DNA of 64,000 bases from Rhizobium sp. 32-5/1 (GTDB taxonomy: Bacteria > Pseudomonadota > Alphaproteobacteria > Rhizobiales > Rhizobiaceae). Under the pieces are notes generated by a model. The model was not told the DNA's origin. It did not search any database and saw only the letters and a list, made by a program, of their open reading frames with translations. The stretch lies in contig NZ_CP120639.1 of the NCBI RefSeq assembly GCF_029537235.1, positions 682,001 through 746,000 on the forward strand, written 5' to 3'. Of the stretch, positions 18,344 through 26,935 are shown piece after piece. How positions within the stretch are numbered: position 1 is the first letter of the stretch; each line of letters starts with the position of its first letter. The position numbers and the translations under genes were made by a program.

Positions 18344-19078
18344 TTATGAACTGCTTTCCAGCCGGTAGCGACTACCCGGGTAGAGGAGCCGAACCGATGT
18401 GACAATTCTGCTGGACGACCAGGTGCGACGGCGGATCAAGAGGCAGGGCTCTGCGCGGACAATCGCCAAGTGCCGGCATTCCCAAGGCTGCGACAGCATG
18501 GCTTCGACGAATTGTTCCGTGTGGGAGATCGGCGCTATCTCCGTCAGATAGGCATTGGGTGTAGTCGTGCGAAAATCTTGCCCCAGATAATCGGGTGCAA
18601 CGGCCGGGTTGACGAACCGGTCTTCCAGCTGGATGGGCAGGTCGTCCTCAAGGTGCAGGATCACCGAGTGAAATACAGGCAAGCCGACTTCAATATCCAT
18701 CGTTTCTGCCAGGTCGTGGCTGCAAATCTCCGTCTGGGCAATGATGACCTGCGCCGTGTGAACCGATCCCCGTTCGGCAATCTCGTCGGCTATGTTGCGC
18801 ACGCCCATGAACGGCGTGCTGCGCTTCTTGTTGGCGACAAACGAACCTCGCCCCTGCACACGGACGATGATCCCTTCTGTCGCCAATTCGCGTAGGGCGC
18901 GATTGGCCGTCATGCGGCTGACATTCAGCGTTTCGGCGATCTCGTTTTCTGATGGGACGCGATGATGCGGCGGCCATTCGCCAGTCTCGATCCGCTTCTT
19001 GATGTCTGTCTTCAGGCGCTCGTAAAGCGGAATGTCGCGCAGACCTGCAGACTGGATGGTTTGGTCGCCTTCAGACAT
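18344..19078 (-). CDS. hutC: HutC, histidine-utilisation GntR/HutC-family repressor
   Basis: About 244 residues from ATG 19078, with GGGAG 6-10 bases upstream (the frame is open further, but no better start). N-terminal GntR winged helix: PLYERLKTDIKKRIETGEW, PSENEIAETLNVSRMTANRA and VQGRGSFVA. The C-terminal UTRA domain has the HutC hallmarks SVILHLEDDLPIQLEDRFVN and CLLIRRRTWSS near the urocanate-binding site. HutC represses hut genes and is released by urocanate. It is divergent from hutXWVH, and an inverted repeat in its own promoter is a likely operator. Confidence 0.93.
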   Translation of the reverse strand: MSEGDQTIQSAGLRDIPLYERLKTDIKKRIETGEWPPHHRVPSENEIAETLNVSRMTANRALRELATEGIIVRVQGRGSFVANKKRSTPFMGVRNIADEIAERGSVHTAQVIIAQTEICSHDLAETMDIEVGLPVFHSVILHLEDDLPIQLEDRFVNPAVAPDYLGQDFRTTTPNAYLTEIAPISHTEQFVEAMLSQPWECRHLAIVRAEPCLLIRRRTWSSSRIVTSVRLLYPGSRYRLESSS

Positions 19079-19107
19079 TCTCGTTTCTCCCTGGCATTGC
19101 AGTGACG

Positions 19108-19124
19108 TGCATACAAAATATGCA
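19108..19124. promoter_or_regulatory. Candidate HutC operator in the hutC promoter
   Basis: TGCATACAAAATATGCA, a 6-bp inverted repeat with a 5-base spacer, about 30 bases upstream of the hutC start. GntR/HutC repressors bind short AT-rich palindromes of this kind. Related half sites CTATACAA (19190-19197) and TTGTACAG (about 19543) occur on the hutX side. Confidence 0.45.
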
Positions 19125-19141
19125 CCAAAAATAAAGCACAA

Positions 19142-19657
19142 AGTTTCGGCGAGGCCACTTGCTCGCTTCCAAAAACTCTGCCATGTTCCCTATACAACTT
19201 GCTAAGGTCACGCAAATGGCAGCGTTTCAATACCTTCTTTGCAAACACGGATTGCCACCGCAAGGCTGGCCATCCGATGATGATTTGGCAATTGTTGGCA
19301 ATCGGTTGACTGCTGCAATTGAAGCGAATTTCGATGCGCCGCCGCGTTATGTTGCGGTCGCGGCCCTGTTGCTCTTGGTTGTTTTTCTTCTCGATCCCCG
19401 CAATTTCCGGCGTTTCGACGCGCCATGGACGGCTTTACCGACATTGCAGTGGTTTCAGAGGGGGCTGGCGAGATCTGGCTCGGCACAGTCAACCATTTGG
19501 CCGCACCTGTTTCATCCGAGAATACCGATAACAAAAAGACAAGGTTGTACAGTGAACTTTCTGGGAGCTGCTCGCGCGGTTCGGGAAGAATCGCCCGATG
19601 CGCCCTCAAACCCTTCCACCAATAACGCACTCATCAGCAAATCAAAAGGGGAACTCC
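19142..19657. other. hutC-hutX intergenic region
   Basis: About 515 bases, unusually long for this gene pair. All three plus frames are partly open and one encodes a hydrophobic stretch (VAVAALLLLVVFLLDP near 19360), but no frame spans the region or has a recognised family; it may be a decayed gene. It carries possible HutC half sites near both ends and the hutX ribosome site AAGGGGA at about 19646. Confidence 0.35.
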
Positions 19658-20695
19658 ATGCTGAATACAAAACTGAAATACACTCTGCTTACCACTGCCT
19701 TGATGTTTGGCGGTTCTTTCACCGGTGCCAATGCTGCATCCTATTGTGCTGACGACAAGACCGTCACCTTTGCCGGCATCGACTGGGAAAGCGGCGCACT
19801 GATCACCGAGGTGATGAAGTCAATCCTCTCCAAGGGTTATGACTGCAAGGTGGATTCAATTCCTGGCAATTCGGTCACGCTGGAACAGGCTACCGCCAAC
19901 AATGACGTGCAGATCTTTGCCGAGGAATGGATCGGCCGTTCCGACGTGTGGAATAACGCCACGGCAGCGGGCAAGGTCACTTCGGTTGGCAAGACCTTTG
20001 TCGGCGCATCCGAAGGCTGGTTCGTGCCGGAATATCTCGTCAAGGGCGATGAAGCGCGCGGCATCAACGCGGCGGCTCCTGATCTCAAGAGCGTCTCGCA
20101 ACTTTCCGATCCGAAATTCGTGGAACTCTTCAAGGATCCGGAAGAGCCCTCCAAGGGTCGCTTCCTCAATTGCCCATCGGGCTGGACCTGCGAAGGCGTC
20201 AACACCGCCAAGCTTGAAGCCTACAAGCTGATGGAAACTTATGTGAACTTCCGCCCGGGCACCGGCACGGCGCTTGATGCAGCAATTAGCTCCGCCTATC
20301 TGCAGGGCGAGCCGGCACTCTTCTACTACTGGAGCCCGACGGCCGTAATGGGCAAGTTCAAGCTGGTCCAGCTTGAGGAGCCAGCTTACGACGAAGCATG
20401 CTGGAAAGAACTGACGAGCGCCACCGGCAAGCGTGAGGCCGGCTGCGCCTTCCCGGCAGTCGAAGTCGCTTATGGCGTCAACAGCACCTTTGCCAAGGAA
20501 GCACCGGAGATCATCGAAATCCTTGAAAAGGCAACGTTCCCGCTGGAAGACGTCAATGCAAGCCTCGCCTATATGGTCGATGAAAAGGCTGATGCGGTTG
20601 CTGCCGCAAACCAGTTCCTCAAGACCAAGGGCGACGTCTGGGGTGCATGGGTGTCTGCCGATGCCAAGGCCAAGATCGAAGCCTCGCTGAAATAG
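19658..20695 (+). CDS. hutX: Histidine ABC transporter substrate-binding protein HutX
   Basis: A 345-residue ProX/OpuAC-type binding protein from ATG 19658 (AAGGGGAA upstream). Signal peptide: LLTTALMFGGSFTGANA then ASYCAD. The OpuAC fold is shown by TVTFAGIDWESGALITEV at the start, VQIFAEEWIGRSDVW, NCPSGWTCEGVNTAKL with paired cysteines and ALFYYWSPTAVMGKF. In rhizobia hutXWV import histidine (and proline or betaines) for catabolism. A strong stem-loop follows before hutW, as is common for making more binding protein than permease. Expression is probably controlled by HutC. Confidence 0.92.
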   Translation: MLNTKLKYTLLTTALMFGGSFTGANAASYCADDKTVTFAGIDWESGALITEVMKSILSKGYDCKVDSIPGNSVTLEQATANNDVQIFAEEWIGRSDVWNNATAAGKVTSVGKTFVGASEGWFVPEYLVKGDEARGINAAAPDLKSVSQLSDPKFVELFKDPEEPSKGRFLNCPSGWTCEGVNTAKLEAYKLMETYVNFRPGTGTALDAAISSAYLQGEPALFYYWSPTAVMGKFKLVQLEEPAYDEACWKELTSATGKREAGCAFPAVEVAYGVNSTFAKEAPEIIEILEKATFPLEDVNASLAYMVDEKADAVAAANQFLKTKGDVWGAWVSADAKAKIEASLK

Positions 20696-20699
20696 TCGC

Positions 20700-20730
20700 A
20701 TGAGGCCGCGCGAGATTCGCGCGGCCTCAT
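20700..20730 (+). terminator. Strong stem-loop between hutX and hutW
   Basis: A perfect 14-bp stem (ATGAGGCCGCGCGA / TCGCGCGGCCTCAT) with a 3-base loop, five bases after the hutX stop; the bases after it are TTGCGCATCTTT, so it is not a classical U-tract terminator. It probably protects the hutX message or reduces read-through into hutWV. Confidence 0.7.
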
Positions 20731-20803
20731 TTGCGCATCTTTATGTCGAGCTGCAGCATGGGCGAACGCCATTTCCCAGACGGTCATTCCAAGGACTTGA
20801 GCG

Positions 20804-21661
20804 ATGTTTCCTGACGCCTTCCACATTTCCATCCGCGGGCCGATCAACGATGCGGTCCAGGCGCTGGTGGTCAATTACGGCTTTGTCTTCAAGGCAATCT
20901 CGCAGACCATTCTACAGGCCATCCTGTTCATCGAATGGATTCTTCGCGGGCTGCCCTGGTGGGTAATGATCATCGCCTTCATGGCGCTTACCTGGCAGGC
21001 GACGCGCAAGGTCACGCTTGTGGTCACTGTTGCCGTCCTGCTGTTTGCGATCGGCGCCCTTGGTCTCTGGGATCTGGCGATGCAGACGCTGGCGCTGATG
21101 CTGATGGCGACGCTGATTTCCGTGGCGATCGGCGTGCCGGTCGGCATCTGGCTGGCCAAAAGCCGACTTATGCGCAGCGTAACCTTGCCGGTCCTTGACG
21201 TGATGCAGACCATGCCGAGCTTCGTCTATCTCATTCCGGCGATCATGCTTTTCGGCCTTGGCAAGGTGCCGGCTGTTCTGGCGACCATAGTTTATGCGGT
21301 GCCACCGCTGATCCGCCTGACGGATCTGGGCATTCGCCAGGTCGATAGCGAAGTCGTGGAAGCCGCAACCGCTTTTGGCGGCAGTCCACCGCAGATCCTG
21401 TTCGGCGTCGAACTCCCGCTTGCCACGCCAACGATCATGGCTGGCCTCAACCAGACCATCATGATGGCGTTGTCCATGGTCGTGGTTGCCTCCATGATCG
21501 GCGCTCGCGGTTTGGGGGAACAGGTCTTGAACGGCATTCAGACGCTGGATGTCGGCAAGGGCCTTGAGGCCGGTTTGGGCATCGTCATCCTTGCCATCGT
21601 GCTGGATCGTATCACGCAGGGCTTCGGCCGCTCCAAACTGGAGGATGGCCAGAATGGCTGA
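20804..21661 (+). CDS. hutW: Histidine ABC transporter permease HutW
   Basis: A 285-residue membrane permease of the ProW/OpuAB family, with about six hydrophobic helices starting at AISQTILQAILFIEWIL. The EAA loop is EAATAFGGSPPQILFGVELP (around residue 190), and MQTMPSFVYLIPAIMLFGLG is characteristic of ProW-like permeases. Works with HutX and HutV in the inner membrane. The last 8 bases overlap the hutV start (ATGGCTGA, 21654-21661). Confidence 0.93.
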   Translation: MFPDAFHISIRGPINDAVQALVVNYGFVFKAISQTILQAILFIEWILRGLPWWVMIIAFMALTWQATRKVTLVVTVAVLLFAIGALGLWDLAMQTLALMLMATLISVAIGVPVGIWLAKSRLMRSVTLPVLDVMQTMPSFVYLIPAIMLFGLGKVPAVLATIVYAVPPLIRLTDLGIRQVDSEVVEAATAFGGSPPQILFGVELPLATPTIMAGLNQTIMMALSMVVVASMIGARGLGEQVLNGIQTLDVGKGLEAGLGIVILAIVLDRITQGFGRSKLEDGQNG

Positions 21662-22484
21662 GATAGAAATCCGCAACGTCTACAAGATATTCGGCCGCAA
21701 CGCGCACGAAGCCATGGCTATGGCCCGTGACGGCGTCGAGAAAGGTCAGATCCTCGAGCGCACGGGATGCAGTGTCGGTCTGAACGATATCAGCCTGAAG
21801 ATCGGTGCATCCCGCATTTTCGTGATCATGGGCCTTTCCGGCTCAGGCAAGTCGACGCTTGTACGTCACATTAACCGCCTGATCGAGCCGACCAGCGGCC
21901 AAATCCTGGTTGATGGTGGCAACGTGCTTGATCTCAAGCCGCGCGACTTGCGCGACTTCCGCAACCGCCGCGTCAGCATGGTGTTCCAGAGCTTCGGCTT
22001 GATGCCTCATCGCACGGTCCTGCAGAACGTCGTTTACGGCCAGCGCGTTCGGGGCTTAAGCAGGACGGATGCCCATCCCATTGGCATGAAGTGGATCGAG
22101 ACCGTTGGCCTGCTCGGCTACGAGAACAAGTATCCGCATCAACTGTCCGGCGGCATGAAGCAGCGCGTTGGCCTCGCCCGCGCGCTGGCCGCCGATACCG
22201 ACGTCATCCTGATGGACGAAGCTTTTTCGGCGCTAGACCCGCTGATCCGCAGTGATATGCAGGACCAGCTGCTGCAACTGGAGAAGAACCTGTCGAAGAC
22301 CATCGTCTTCATCACCCATGATCTCGACGAGGCACTGCGCATCGGCGCCGAAATCGCCATTCTCAAGGACGGGAGGCTGGTACAGGTCGGCACGCCGAGC
22401 CAGATTCTGAACACGCCGGCGGATGATTATGTCGCCCGTTTCGTGCAGCGCCGGGCCGGCGCGGAGCTGGTCCCCCATGGCTGA
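21654..22484 (+). CDS. hutV: Histidine ABC transporter ATPase HutV
   Basis: A 276-residue ProV-type ATP-binding protein. Walker A GLSGSGKST (around residue 60), Q-loop VFQSFGLMPH, signature LSGGMKQRVGLARAL, Walker B DVILMDEAFSALD and switch His in VFITHDLDEAL are all intact. It starts with the ProV-type extension VYKIFGRN. No CBS domains, so shorter than osmoregulated ProV. Its stop overlaps the start of the hutH-like gene by 8 bases (22477-22484), so transport and enzyme are one transcript. Confidence 0.94.
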   Translation: MAEIEIRNVYKIFGRNAHEAMAMARDGVEKGQILERTGCSVGLNDISLKIGASRIFVIMGLSGSGKSTLVRHINRLIEPTSGQILVDGGNVLDLKPRDLRDFRNRRVSMVFQSFGLMPHRTVLQNVVYGQRVRGLSRTDAHPIGMKWIETVGLLGYENKYPHQLSGGMKQRVGLARALAADTDVILMDEAFSALDPLIRSDMQDQLLQLEKNLSKTIVFITHDLDEALRIGAEIAILKDGRLVQVGTPSQILNTPADDYVARFVQRRAGAELVPHG

Positions 22485-23998
22485 CAAGGCCAATATCATC
22501 GTCCTAGATGGACCTTTGACGTGGAAAGAGATAGCTGCCGTGGCCAATGGTGCGGCGCTTGAGCTTTCGGACGCCGCGTGGACGCGGATCGCCAAAGCGC
22601 GCGCCATCGTTGATGCCCTCGTCGAACGCGAGATCCGCGGTTACGGTATCAATACCGGCGTCGGTGCGCTTTGCGATGTCATCATCAGCCGGGATGACCA
22701 GCAGGTGCTGTCGCGCAACATCATTCTCAGCCATGCCTGTGGGGTCGGTGAACCGCTCGGCACAGTGGAGACGCGGGCTGTGATGGCCGCGCAAATCGCC
22801 AATTTCGCCCATGGCTATTCCGGTGTCAGTCCTCAGGTGATTGAAACGCTGCTGGCGCTGCTCAATGGGGATATGTTGCCATTCATTCCCTCAAAGGGCT
22901 CGGTTGGTTATTTAGCCCATGCGGCGTCTATCGGGCTTGTACTGATCGGTGAGGGCGAATGCCGCAATGGCAGCGATCTGCTCAGCGGCTCCCAGGCTCT
23001 TCAACGCCTTGGCCGGACACCGCTCATCCTGAAGGCAAAAGAAGGCCTCAGTCTGGTCAATGGCACGCCTTGTGCCACCGGTCTTGGTGCCTTGGCGGTG
23101 TCGCGTCTGTTCCATCTTGCCGATTGGGCCGATGCTGCTGCCGCGATGACCTACGAAAACCTTGGGGGCAAGCCGATCCCTTCGCGGAAATGCCGTTGGC
23201 GCTGCGCCAATCACCCGGTTTGCAACTGGTCGGGCGCAATCTGCGCCAATGGCTTGCCAGCAGCGCGCTTCTTGCGCAATCGGCCGGAAGCCGCACCCAG
23301 GATCCTTTGAGCCTGCGTGCCGTACCGCAGATTCACGGCGCCGTGCGTGATGCTTTGACGCATGTCGCCGACATCGTCGATCAGGAACTTTCGAGTGTCA
23401 CGGACAATCCGATCGTTGCTGGCTCGGCGGAAGCGCCAGAGGTGCATTCGCAAGCCCACGCCGTGGGCGCCGCTCTTGGCCTTGCAATGGACAGCCTTGC
23501 AACGGCCGCCGCTGAACTCGCCGCGATATCCGAACGCCGGATCGACCGGCTGGTCAACCCTCTGGTCAGCGGCCTGCCTGCCTTTCTCGCCGGAGCCAGC
23601 GGCGTCGCATCCGGGTTTATGATCATCCAGTACACGGCAACGGCACTCGTCGCTGAGAACCGCCGGTTGGCGGCACCCGCAAGCCTTGATGGGGGCATTA
23701 CCTCCGCACTGCAGGAGGACATCCTGACCCATGCGACGCCGGCGGCCGACAAGGCACTGGCGATCATCGACAATCTGCACACCGTCCTGGCTATAGAGAT
23801 CATGGCTGCCATACAGGCTTACGACCTGCAGGCCGGCTCGGCAAAAAAGCACCGGGAACTGCAGTTCTCTATGAACGGGTTCGCGAGACTGTGTCCTTTT
23901 ACCGTGACGACCGACCGCTGAACCTTGAGGTTGCTAAAGTTCGCGCCGTGATCGGAACAAGTTCAACCTCCCATCAAGGTGAGACGCTGCTTCTGTAA
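22477..23998 (+). CDS. hutH: Histidine ammonia-lyase-like protein lacking the MIO tripeptide (two frameshifts)
   Basis: Three frames join to about 507 residues of the HAL/PAL family. Family motifs present: YGINTGVGALCD, SHACGVGEP, LSLVNGTPCATGLGAL, SVTDNPIV and the C-terminal ETVSFYRDDRPL. Breaks lie at the GGGGG run 23164-23168 (restored sequence LGGQADPF) and near 23857-23866 (restored LYERVRE); each is one missing base. Striking is the active-site region: the usual GSVGASGDLAPLAH reads GSVGYLAH, so the Ala-Ser-Gly that cyclises to the MIO cofactor is absent although the local frame is unbroken. Canonical lyases deaminate histidine to urocanate through MIO. This may be an inactive or different enzyme; its place after hutXWV resembles the hutH2 position in Sinorhizobium. 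Confidence 0.85.
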
Positions 23999-24214
23999 CG
24001 GTTGACTTGGGTTCAATGCGCGCTGCCTCCGGCAATTGAACCGGAGCCTATGGGGTCAGTCAGACACGCCGCCGATCTCAAATCATTCCAACCCGCAGAT
24101 GACGAACAAACGCGGCGGGCCTTATGGCGCGCAACGGAACGATAGAGAACACTGGCAAAGCGGGTGGGGCGCCCCACTGCCGGCCAGCAAGAGATGCCCG
24201 CTGGCCGCGCTGAG

Positions 24215-24454
24215 CTACGACTGCACGTACGACTTCGTACCTTTACGAGGGTTTGAGTAGCGTCTTGCGATAGTCTGCGACGGGAAGGCCCCCACGCCCC
24301 AGTCCTCCATCTCAACTTCGTCGATGACGACGAAGGTCGTGGCGGGGCTCTTGTTCAGGATGCGTACGAGCAGATCGGTGACTCCGCTGATAAGCTCCGC
24401 TTTCTGTTCCTTGGTGGCACCTTCATTTGTTATCTTGATATTCACATAGGGCAT
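24215..24454 (-). CDS. 4-oxalocrotonate tautomerase family protein, copy 1
   Basis: A 79-residue protein beginning MPYVNIKITNEG, so that removal of Met exposes the catalytic Pro1. The body matches small tautomerases (QKAELISGVTDLLVRIL, then TTFVVIDEVEMEDWGV). It would catalyse keto-enol tautomerisation, isomerisation or dehalogenation of small aromatic-derived acids, as a hexamer. It follows a SnoaL-like gene and a GST gene in one minus operon controlled by a divergent HxlR regulator. The paralogue at 30478 is about 90% identical over the shared part. Confidence 0.9.
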   Translation of the reverse strand: MPYVNIKITNEGATKEQKAELISGVTDLLVRILNKSPATTFVVIDEVEMEDWGVGAFPSQTIARRYSNPRKGTKSYVQS

Positions 24455-24469
24455 TTCGACGACCTCTCT

Positions 24470-24850
24470 TTATCGTTTCGGCTCGATGATGTTGAAAATC
24501 TTGGCAATGATCCGCCATTTGCCGTGGTCGACGCGGACAAGTGTCAGGAAATCGACGAAGTCCCGGGTTCCAATCGAGCAACGCACGCGAGCGAGCGCTA
24601 CGTTATCGCTGACGATATCGACAGCATCGATGTGATCGCGGCGGACATCGTTGCGGAAGTCCCCGGATTGCCTACCAGCGACAATCGGAAAATATTCCGC
24701 CATCGTGCGATGAAGTAAGGGAGTCTCGTCGGGTGTCGCGTAGACGGCCGCCGGGTGAAATACGCTCTCCAGCTTATCAACATCGCAGAAATAGAGAGCG
24801 TCGAAATATGCGCCTAATGTCTCGCGGATGTCTTCAAGGGCAGTGCTCAT
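24470..24850 (-). CDS. SnoaL-like (NTF2-fold) protein, copy 1
   Basis: A 126-residue protein from ATG 24850, which shares one base with the GST stop (TAATG), so translation is coupled. NTF2-fold signature: TLGAYFDALYFCDVDKLESV, FHPAAVYATPDETPLL then MAEYFPIVAGR, and the closing DFLTLVRVDHGKWRIIAKIF. This is the lumazine-binding/SnoaL-like group often found next to tautomerases. Role likely isomerase, dehydratase or binding partner for the same substrate; unknown. This copy is intact and shows what the frameshifted second copy should look like. Confidence 0.85.
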   Translation of the reverse strand: MSTALEDIRETLGAYFDALYFCDVDKLESVFHPAAVYATPDETPLLHRTMAEYFPIVAGRQSGDFRNDVRRDHIDAVDIVSDNVALARVRCSIGTRDFVDFLTLVRVDHGKWRIIAKIFNIIEPKR

Positions 24851-25476
24851 TAGGCGGTCTCCTCCTGAAGCAAGCCTTCGGCAACAAGCGCCGCGCGGAC
24901 AGCAGGACGCATGGCGATGCGCGCGACATGGGCCGCAACCTTTGGCCATCGTGCGAGATCGAACCCGATAAAGCCAGACCAGTTGAGAACGACGAACAGA
25001 TAGGCATCCGCCACGGTAAAGGTTTGACCGAGAATGAAGCACCGCCCGTCGGACAAACCGCGCTCGACATCATCGATCCGGCGGGCGAGGTTGATTTCGG
25101 CCCGGGACTGCTCATTTTCCTCTAGGGCGCGTCCACTGAACCAAGGGCCGAACGCCTTGTGTAGCTCCGAGGACGTGAAATTGAGCCATTCCTGCAGACG
25201 GATACGGTCGAGCGTTCCGGCTGCCGGAGCAAGTCCGGCTTGCGGTCGCAGATCTGGCAGATATTGCAGGATCACCGGGTTTTCGGTCAGCACGATGCCG
25301 GGCTCGATCTGGAGCGCGGGAACATAGCCCTTCGGATTGATCGCGCGGTAGTCGGCCCCATCGATCGTCATGCCTGTTTGCGTGTCAACTTCAACGCTCT
25401 CGAAGGGCAGATTGAGTTCATTGAGAATGATACGGACGGACAGCGAGCAGGCACCCGGCTTGAAATAAAGCAACAT
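24850..25476 (-). CDS. Glutathione S-transferase (beta-class type), copy 1
   Basis: A 208-residue GST. The thioredoxin-like N-terminal domain has KPGACSLSVRIILNEL with Cys at position 9 as in beta-class enzymes, GYVPALQIEPG with the cis-proline and ENPVILQYL for gamma-glutamyl binding. The helical C-terminal domain has FTVADAYLFVVLNW. It conjugates glutathione or dehalogenates electrophilic substrates. First gene of the minus operon GST-SnoaL-tautomerase, divergent from an HxlR regulator 118 bases away. Confidence 0.92.
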   Translation of the reverse strand: MLLYFKPGACSLSVRIILNELNLPFESVEVDTQTGMTIDGADYRAINPKGYVPALQIEPGIVLTENPVILQYLPDLRPQAGLAPAAGTLDRIRLQEWLNFTSSELHKAFGPWFSGRALEENEQSRAEINLARRIDDVERGLSDGRCFILGQTFTVADAYLFVVLNWSGFIGFDLARWPKVAAHVARIAMRPAVRAALVAEGLLQEETA

Positions 25477-25523
25477 TGCTAGACCTTTGTTGGTTGATCG
25501 ACGCCTGCAGCCTAAGGACCAGA

Positions 25524-25583
25524 GTTACCATTGCCAACTTAGTTTCTATCAGTTACTTCATATTTGAGTTTCCCTGCGGTAAC
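25524..25583. promoter_or_regulatory. Candidate HxlR operators between GST and HxlR genes, copy 1
   Basis: GTTACC at 25524, AGTTAC at 25551 and GGTAAC at 25578, the last two forming an inverted repeat about 27 bases apart. The same three elements are conserved in the second module (about 32095, 32122 and 32149) although other intergenic bases differ, and GGTAAC also occurs upstream of the third HxlR/GST pair (60931). Confidence 0.5.
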
Positions 25584-25594
25584 TGGAGATCCAG

Positions 25595-25972
25595 ATGAGC
25601 CTCAAGATCCGGAAAAACAGAAGCGTTGCCCTACTTGAGCCATGCGTGCTGACCGAGTGCATGGCGATCATTGCCGGCGCCTGGGCGCCGAATGTGATCT
25701 GGCATTTGCGCGCTGGGCCGCGCCGCTTCAGCGAACTGCGACTTGATATTCCGCCGGTGTCCGCAAAGGTGCTGTCGCAACGCTTGAAGGAACTGGAAGC
25801 GCGCGGCGTTATAAACCGCACCATCCAGCCGACGACGCCTCCGTCTGTTGAATACGCATTGACCGCTACCGGTGAAGAGCTGGTGCCTGCAATCAGTGCA
25901 ATCGTCGACGTGGGGCACAAATTGAAGATGGGCGTGACCGGGTCCGCGGTTCAGTCACAGGCCGTGGATTGA
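25595..25972 (+). CDS. HxlR-family transcriptional regulator, copy 1
   Basis: A 125-residue winged-helix regulator. HxlR pattern: C-x5-C-like start EPCVLTECMAIIAGAWAP, then VIWHLRAGPRRFSELRLDIP, VLSQRLKELEARGVINR and YALTATGEELVPAI. Members often sense aldehydes, quinones or redox state through the N-terminal cysteine. GGAG lies 10 bases before the start. Divergent from the GST operon and probably controls it and itself through the GTTAC repeats. Confidence 0.92.
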   Translation: MSLKIRKNRSVALLEPCVLTECMAIIAGAWAPNVIWHLRAGPRRFSELRLDIPPVSAKVLSQRLKELEARGVINRTIQPTTPPSVEYALTATGEELVPAISAIVDVGHKLKMGVTGSAVQSQAVD

Positions 25973-26431
25973 GAGGAGCACATTGAGCGGCGGGAATTAT
26001 TGTGCCCCAAATGTAGCGTCAGAAGTTTGGTGTGAACGCCTTGAACGGGTTCGAACCCACGACCCTCTTATTTGAATAGAGCTAACGCGCTGAAACTCCA
26101 CAGTGGGGACCGTCGTTTGTCTTAAAAGGGATCAGCGGATGGGGCCGTTTGCAGAATGTCGGGTTGCGGGCGACGAAAGGCAGATAGCTGCCGTTCAATC
26201 TACTACTCAGCGATAGCAGCTTGCGACCACTTGAAGTCATTTCGATGTCTTAGCGCAAATGTCTGCTGTTGACGAAAGCTGCCGTTGGCCGCCATCTCTC
26301 TGACGCAAGCCCTACAAATGTCGCACTCCCCGGGAAGGCGATCTCGCTCCTGGGCGGCTAATTTTTCGACGGGCTCCTCGCCGAGGTTGTACGGTTCATG
26401 TCATTGAGTATGTCAAATGCCGAGCGGTCGA
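25973..26431. other. Gap after HxlR copy 1 with tRNA-like repeat
   Basis: About 460 bases without a recognised gene. The first 95 bases belong to the duplicated module and contain the tRNA T-arm-like sequence at 26037-26065 (GGGTTCGAACCC). The remainder shows short frames only. Confidence 0.35.
26037..26065 (-). repeat. tRNA T-arm-like repeat, copy 2
   Basis: CGCCTTGAACGGGTTCGAAC followed by CCACGACCC. The minus strand reads GGGTTCGAACCCG, the best T-loop match of the four copies; still no cloverleaf around it. Confidence 0.45.
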
Positions 26432-26812
26432 TTAAAAGAACCTCTCGAACGGAACCTCACGAAAGGGCGCAGCGTAGTATGAGGCGGAATCCAGTGTGCG
26501 AATGGTCGCTTCGACCACTTGCCGCGCCTCGCGGCGCCAGTCTTCCTTTGGCGTGATAGCTGCCGAGGCGAGGACGAGGGCGGCATATGAGCCGTCCTGC
26601 AGCAGGTAGAGTGCGATCTCGACCAGAGCCCGAGCCGCTTCCTCCCGCATAGGTCCCTCTCCTTCGAGAGCAAGTTCGGTCAGCCCTTCGATCTGCTGTC
26701 TCGGAAAGGAGTTCGGTAGCTCCTTGTCTGATGACTTTACCGCCAGTTGCAGCCGGCGCCAACCGAACTGCCCGGGAGCAAGTTTATCAGCGCCTGCGAT
26801 GTTTGTGAGCAT
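26432..26812 (-). CDS. Hypothetical protein
   Basis: A 126-residue protein with mainly helical character (EEAARALVEIALYLL, KEDWRREARQVVEATIRTL). No recognised family. It is divergent from the DUF4143 ATPase gene with 123 bases between. No signal peptide. Confidence 0.5.
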   Translation of the reverse strand: MLTNIAGADKLAPGQFGWRRLQLAVKSSDKELPNSFPRQQIEGLTELALEGEGPMREEAARALVEIALYLLQDGSYAALVLASAAITPKEDWRREARQVVEATIRTLDSASYYAAPFREVPFERFF

Positions 26813-26935
26813 CCTTTAACCGTTTCAATGGAGTTACGCGAGTGGAGGCCTTCAATTGTCAGCCGATGAGCCATAATCATTTTCGGCAAAGCCATATTGA
26901 CCGTAATTCGAAACTCTGATTTATGATTTGCGGTA

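Larger units (their letters stand above)
24145..26070. repeat. Duplicated module, copy 1 (tautomerase-SnoaL-GST / HxlR)
   Basis: This segment, from the GAACACTGGC sequence near 24148 to the T-arm-like sequence at 26037-26065, is repeated at 30688-32640 in the same orientation and gene order with roughly 85-90% identity by eye, including the promoters. Divergence is spread through genes and spacers, so the duplication is not recent. Confidence 0.85.

Noticed and set aside
20700..20730. Classical rho-independent terminator
   Set aside because: The stem is perfect but no U-tract follows, and hutWV lie downstream on the same strand; more likely a message-stabilising or attenuating hairpin.
19856..21676. 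Minus ORFs of 281 and 254 codons
   Set aside because: Antisense to hutX and hutW, which have full family signatures and operon structure.
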